From Acidimicrobiales bacterium (GTDB lineage: Bacteria; Actinomycetota; Acidimicrobiia; Acidimicrobiales; Aldehydirespiratoraceae), in NCBI GenBank assembly GCA_040219515.1, contig JAVJSI010000011.1:124001-188000 (forward strand): a stretch of 64,000 bases of DNA. Direction: 5' to 3'. The stretch's first letter is position 1. Each line of letters starts with the position of its first letter. The position numbers were made by a program, and so were the translations under genes. Below, in pieces: positions 61,349 through 64,000 of the stretch. The notes under the pieces were generated by a model. That model was not told where the DNA came from. It saw only the letters and a list, made by a program, of their open reading frames with translations, and did not search any database.

Positions 61349-61681
61349 GTGCAATTGGCCGCCCTTCCCGAATGGCTCGACCCCGAGATGCTCACCTGGA
61401 TCCTCCTCGTGGTGATCGTCGTGCTGATCTACCTGATGTACGTCGTGGTCCGGTTCATCCAGCGGGTGGCCCTCAAGACGGTGTTGTTCGTCGCGCTGGC
61501 CGGACTCGGCCTGTCGTTGTGGGTGCAGCGCAGCGACCTCGACCACTGCGCCCGCACGTGCGAGTGCAGCCTGTACGGGCAGACCGTCGAGGTTCCGTGG
61601 GATCAGCTGCCCGAGGATGTGCGGGTGCGTCTCGCCGATGGCGAAGTCGGTTGCCGACCGCTCGTCGGCACCGATGCCTGA
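61349..61681 (+). CDS. Small membrane protein with C-terminal Cys-containing domain
   Basis: 110 residues from GTG 61349. Two hydrophobic segments (about 14-33 and 45-60) form a hairpin in the membrane. The C-terminal 45 residues contain C-x3-C-x-C (CARTCEC) and a further Cys, probably outside the membrane or metal-binding. Unrecognised family. Convergent with pyk. Confidence 0.7.
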   Translation: MQLAALPEWLDPEMLTWILLVVIVVLIYLMYVVVRFIQRVALKTVLFVALAGLGLSLWVQRSDLDHCARTCECSLYGQTVEVPWDQLPEDVRVRLADGEVGCRPLVGTDA

Positions 61682-61696
61682 CGGCCGACGGCGGGG

Positions 61697-63127
61697 CTAC
61701 GGCACCCGCTCGATGCGAAGGACGTTGGTGGAACGGCTGCGGCTGTCGGAGCCGGCGAGCACCGCGACGGACTCACCCGAGCGGATGAGGCCTTCGGCCT
61801 TGGCGTGACGCACCGCCTCGGCAACCATGTCCTCGTTGCTGTCGCGGGGTTGGATCAGCATCGGTGTGGTGCCCCAGCTGAGGGTGAGCTGCTGCACGGT
61901 CGCCTCGTTGACGGAGAATCCGAGGATCTGGGCCTCGGGGCGAAAGCGGGCGATCGAGCGGACCGTGAAGCCGGACCCGGAGATGCAGAGCACGTGTTCG
62001 ATGCCGAGTTCCTGGGTGGCGCGCCAGGTGGCCATGGTCATGGCGTCGGTGACCGACGCGGCACCCGCTTCCTCGTCGGTCATCCGGAAGTCGGCCAGCA
62101 TCTGCGCCCACTGCTCGTGATCCATCTCCTCGTCGGCGCGGCGGGCGATGCGGCTCATCGTGCGCACGACGTTGACCGGGTCGACACCGATGGCCGTCTC
62201 GCCGGACAGCATCACCGCCGAGGAGCCGTCGAACACCGCGTTGGCGACGTCGGACGCCTCGGCCCGGGTGGGCGCCGGGCTGGTCACCATCGACTCGAGC
62301 ATCTGGGTCGCCGTGATCACCGGGCGGCCGCCGGCGATGCAGTCGCGGATGATGCGCTTCTGGAGGTGTGGGAGGTCCTCGAGGCTGCACTCGTTGCCGA
62401 GGTCGCCACGAGCGACCATCACGGCACCCGACGCTTCGATGATGCCGGGGAGGTTGTCGACCGCGGCGCGGGTCTCGATCTTGGCGACGAGCAGCGGGCC
62501 GCGTGGGTGGGGTTCGGTGCCGACCCGGCGGATGTCATGGGCCGAACGCACGAAACTGATGGCGATCATGTCGACACCCACGTCGACGAAGGCATCGAGG
62601 GCGATGAAGTCCTCTTCGGTGGGCGTGGCCATCTGGAGCCGGTCGGAGGGTACGTGGATGCCGGGCCGGCCCCGGAGCCGACTGCCCGCGATCACGGTCG
62701 CGAGGAGCTTCTCCGCGGACTTCTCGGTGATCTCGAGTACCGCCCCGCCGTCGCCGACCGTGACCCGGTCGCCGAGCTGCACGTCGGTCAGGAGGCCCTC
62801 GTAGTCGACTTCGATCACGGCGGCGGTGGATTCGTCGGTGCCGGTGCGCAGCTCCACGGTGTGGCCGGTCGGCAGGTCGACGCCGCCGTCGGCGAAGGAC
62901 GCGGCTCGCACTTTCGGGCCGGGGAGGTCGACGAGGATGCCGACCCGACGGCCTTCGTCGGCGGCGACCTTGCGGACCCGGTGGAAGCGTTCGAGTCCGT
63001 CGTCGATCGTGCCGTGGGCCAGGCCGATGCGGGCGACGTCCATGCCGGCCCGGATCATCTCCCGCAGGGTGCTCTCGTCCTGTGAGGCTGGCCCGATGGT
63101 GGCGACGATCTTGGTGCGGCGGTGCAT
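61697..63127 (-). CDS. pyk: Divergent pyruvate kinase
   Basis: 476 residues from ATG 63127, set by TACCCT 6 bases upstream. RRTKIVATIGPAS, VAKIETRAAVDNL (with the catalytic Lys), MVARGDLG and TATQMLESM are pyruvate-kinase blocks. However, the usual RLNFSHG reads RIGLAHG, and DTKGPEIR reads DLPGPKVR. The K+/Mg ligands on those loops (Asn and Ser, and the Thr of DT) are therefore replaced. It should convert PEP and ADP to pyruvate and ATP, perhaps without K+ dependence, or belong to a pyruvate-kinase-like subgroup of other specificity. Confidence 0.85.
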   Translation of the reverse strand: MHRRTKIVATIGPASQDESTLREMIRAGMDVARIGLAHGTIDDGLERFHRVRKVAADEGRRVGILVDLPGPKVRAASFADGGVDLPTGHTVELRTGTDESTAAVIEVDYEGLLTDVQLGDRVTVGDGGAVLEITEKSAEKLLATVIAGSRLRGRPGIHVPSDRLQMATPTEEDFIALDAFVDVGVDMIAISFVRSAHDIRRVGTEPHPRGPLLVAKIETRAAVDNLPGIIEASGAVMVARGDLGNECSLEDLPHLQKRIIRDCIAGGRPVITATQMLESMVTSPAPTRAEASDVANAVFDGSSAVMLSGETAIGVDPVNVVRTMSRIARRADEEMDHEQWAQMLADFRMTDEEAGAASVTDAMTMATWRATQELGIEHVLCISGSGFTVRSIARFRPEAQILGFSVNEATVQQLTLSWGTTPMLIQPRDSNEDMVAEAVRHAKAEGLIRSGESVAVLAGSDSRSRSTNVLRIERVP

Positions 63128-63133
63128 GGTTCG

Positions 63134-63139
63134 AGGGTA
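63134..63139 (-). promoter_or_regulatory. Leaderless promoter -10 TACCCT for pyruvate kinase gene
   Basis: TACCCT, 6 bases, then ATG 63127. Confidence 0.6.
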
Positions 63140-63186
63140 GCCCGGCCCACCTTCGGCCTCGGACCACCTCGGGGACTTGTTCGTCT

Positions 63187-63966
63187 CTAGTTCAGGCGGG
63201 CCCGGAGGCGGCCGGCCCGATCGCGCGCCCGGTCCGCGGTCGCGTCGGGCGGTCCGTGGTCGACCGCCCGCTCGAGGAGGCTCGCCGCCTCGTCGTAGCG
63301 GCCGCGCAGTTCGCACAGTTCGGCGAGCGCACGGAGGTCCGTTGGCTCGGCCGGGAGTCGAATCCGGATGTCGAGCAGCCAGTCGAGGTCTCGCGGGCTG
63401 CGGTTGCGGAAGCTCACGGTCAGGTTGTTGAGCACCCGCTGCACGATCGAACGGGCCGGCACCGGCGCCAGATAACTCGGATGGAAGACTGCGCCGGCAC
63501 CGTGCAGCGACCGGAACCGTGCTTCGCAGGCAGCAGCCGAGATGCGGGTGCCCTCGTGGAACGGATCGATGAAGCCGTCGACGTCGTCTCGTTCCCGGAC
63601 GAGGAAGTGGCCCGGCATTCCCACCCCGACGAGATCGACGCCGACCCGACGCCCGACCTCGATGACGACGACGGCGAGGGTGATCGGCATGCCGACGCGG
63701 CGGCGGATGACCTGGTCGAGGTAGGAGTTCCGCGGGTCGTGGTAGTCGGCGCGGTCACCGCCGAAACCCTCGCCGACGTAGAGGTGGCGCACGAGGGACC
63801 CGACCGTCGCATCCGGACACGAGTCCGCGAATTCGTCGAGGGAGGCGATACCGCGCCCCACGTCGGCGCCGTCCGGCCGGGCGGCAGCCAACAGCAGGAG
63901 CATCTCGTCGAGCGGCGCCTCGCGTTCACCGGACATCATCTCGGTCAGGCGATGCGCAGGGCTCAC
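63187..63966 (-). CDS. SirB1-like transglutaminase-core protein with TPR-like C terminus
   Basis: 259 residues from GTG 63966. FGGDRADYHDPRNSYLDQVIRRRVGMPITLAVVVIEVGRRVGV is the Transglut_core2/SirB1 signature. It is followed by GVGMPGHFLVR and FIDPFHEG. The C-terminal 60 residues are TPR-like helices (LRALAELCELRGRYDEAASLLERAV). The catalytic Cys of true transglutaminases is not present at the expected position, as in most SirB1 proteins. Role unknown. TACGGT lies 6 bases before the start. Confidence 0.88.
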   Translation of the reverse strand: MSPAHRLTEMMSGEREAPLDEMLLLLAAARPDGADVGRGIASLDEFADSCPDATVGSLVRHLYVGEGFGGDRADYHDPRNSYLDQVIRRRVGMPITLAVVVIEVGRRVGVDLVGVGMPGHFLVRERDDVDGFIDPFHEGTRISAAACEARFRSLHGAGAVFHPSYLAPVPARSIVQRVLNNLTVSFRNRSPRDLDWLLDIRIRLPAEPTDLRALAELCELRGRYDEAASLLERAVDHGPPDATADRARDRAGRLRARLN

Positions 63967-63972
63967 ACGGCG

Positions 63973-63978
63973 ACCGTA
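63973..63978 (-). promoter_or_regulatory. Leaderless promoter -10 TACGGT for the SirB1-like gene
   Basis: TACGGT, 6 bases, then GTG 63966. The remaining 22 bases to the window end hold no supported feature. Confidence 0.5.
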
Positions 63979-64000
63979 GCCAACTACGGTGACCACGTGT

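Noticed and set aside
1-64000. tRNA or rRNA genes, IS elements, prophage
   Set aside because: No cloverleaf T-arm signature (GGTTCGAATCC), 16S/23S blocks, transposase motifs or phage structural genes were seen on either strand.
63979-64000. Start of a further plus-strand gene at the window end (GTGACCACGTGT)
   Set aside because: Only a few codons are visible; nothing distinguishes it from chance.

Overview
The window is high-GC actinobacterial chromosome. It encodes the complete Pup-proteasome pathway (dop, pup, prcB, prcA, pafA, pafB, pafC, mpa), the F420 enzyme FbiC, DUF3052, DUF3151 and LOG-type proteins, a HelY-like helicase beside Tat genes, and TrmI near mpa. This is the gene neighbourhood known from mycobacteria. 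However, the order is rearranged, an Aap-type amino-acid transporter is inserted, and several leaderless small genes resemble those of Acidimicrobiia. I infer an acidimicrobial (Ilumatobacter-like) actinomycete; the class is inference from gene content, not from a marker tree. No rRNA, tRNA, IS element, prophage or CRISPR array was found, and gene density is very high: the longest stretches without a gene are about 276 bp (32,493-32,769), 255 bp (44,188-44,442) and 236 bp (30,521-30,752).

Layout. 1-7.3 kb: catabolic and redox genes (amidohydrolase fragment, threonine dehydratase-like enzyme, cupredoxin-multicopper oxidase lipoprotein, aldehyde dehydrogenase, RGG-rich protein, enoyl-CoA hydratase). 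7.3-13.4 kb: GNAT, small acidic zinc-ribbon protein, LysM transglycosylase, double-ThyX protein, M20 peptidase, YegS-C-like protein. 13.4-19.3 kb: helY, tatC, tatA/B, small proteins, degenerate GDPD, lepB. 19.4-32.5 kb: the proteasome/pupylation block, with the aapJQMP transporter between dop and mpa. 32.8-38.7 kb: ferredoxin, then a tightly overlapping minus-strand operon from an inactive-looking S13 peptidase through small membrane proteins, a ubiquitin-like sulfur carrier, TtuA, TrmI and a serine protease. 38.7-49.2 kb: TetR/DUF pair, FIST protein, transketolase, transaldolase, SNF2 helicase with a structured leader, SLH-CAP secreted protein. 49.2-56.8 kb: HxlR, fbiC, DUF3052, LOG protein, and a Cys-rich/McrB-like AAA/McrC-like trio. 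56.8-64 kb: CLC transporter, RNase D, MobA-rhodanese fusion, DUF3151, divergent pyruvate kinase, SirB1-like protein.

How it works together. Dop deamidates the C-terminal Gln of Pup, PafA ligates Pup to lysines, Mpa unfolds the tagged proteins and PrcA/PrcB degrade them; PafB/PafC are the WYL-domain transcription activators of the DNA-damage response. TtuA, its carrier and TrmI overlap by a few bases and would together modify the tRNA T-loop. The McrB-like/McrC-like pair lacks a visible nuclease and is the least explained module. A recurrent promoter layout, TAnnnT ending 6-7 bases before an ATG/GTG, occurs at about sixteen genes; it indicates widespread leaderless transcription and helped to fix start codons.
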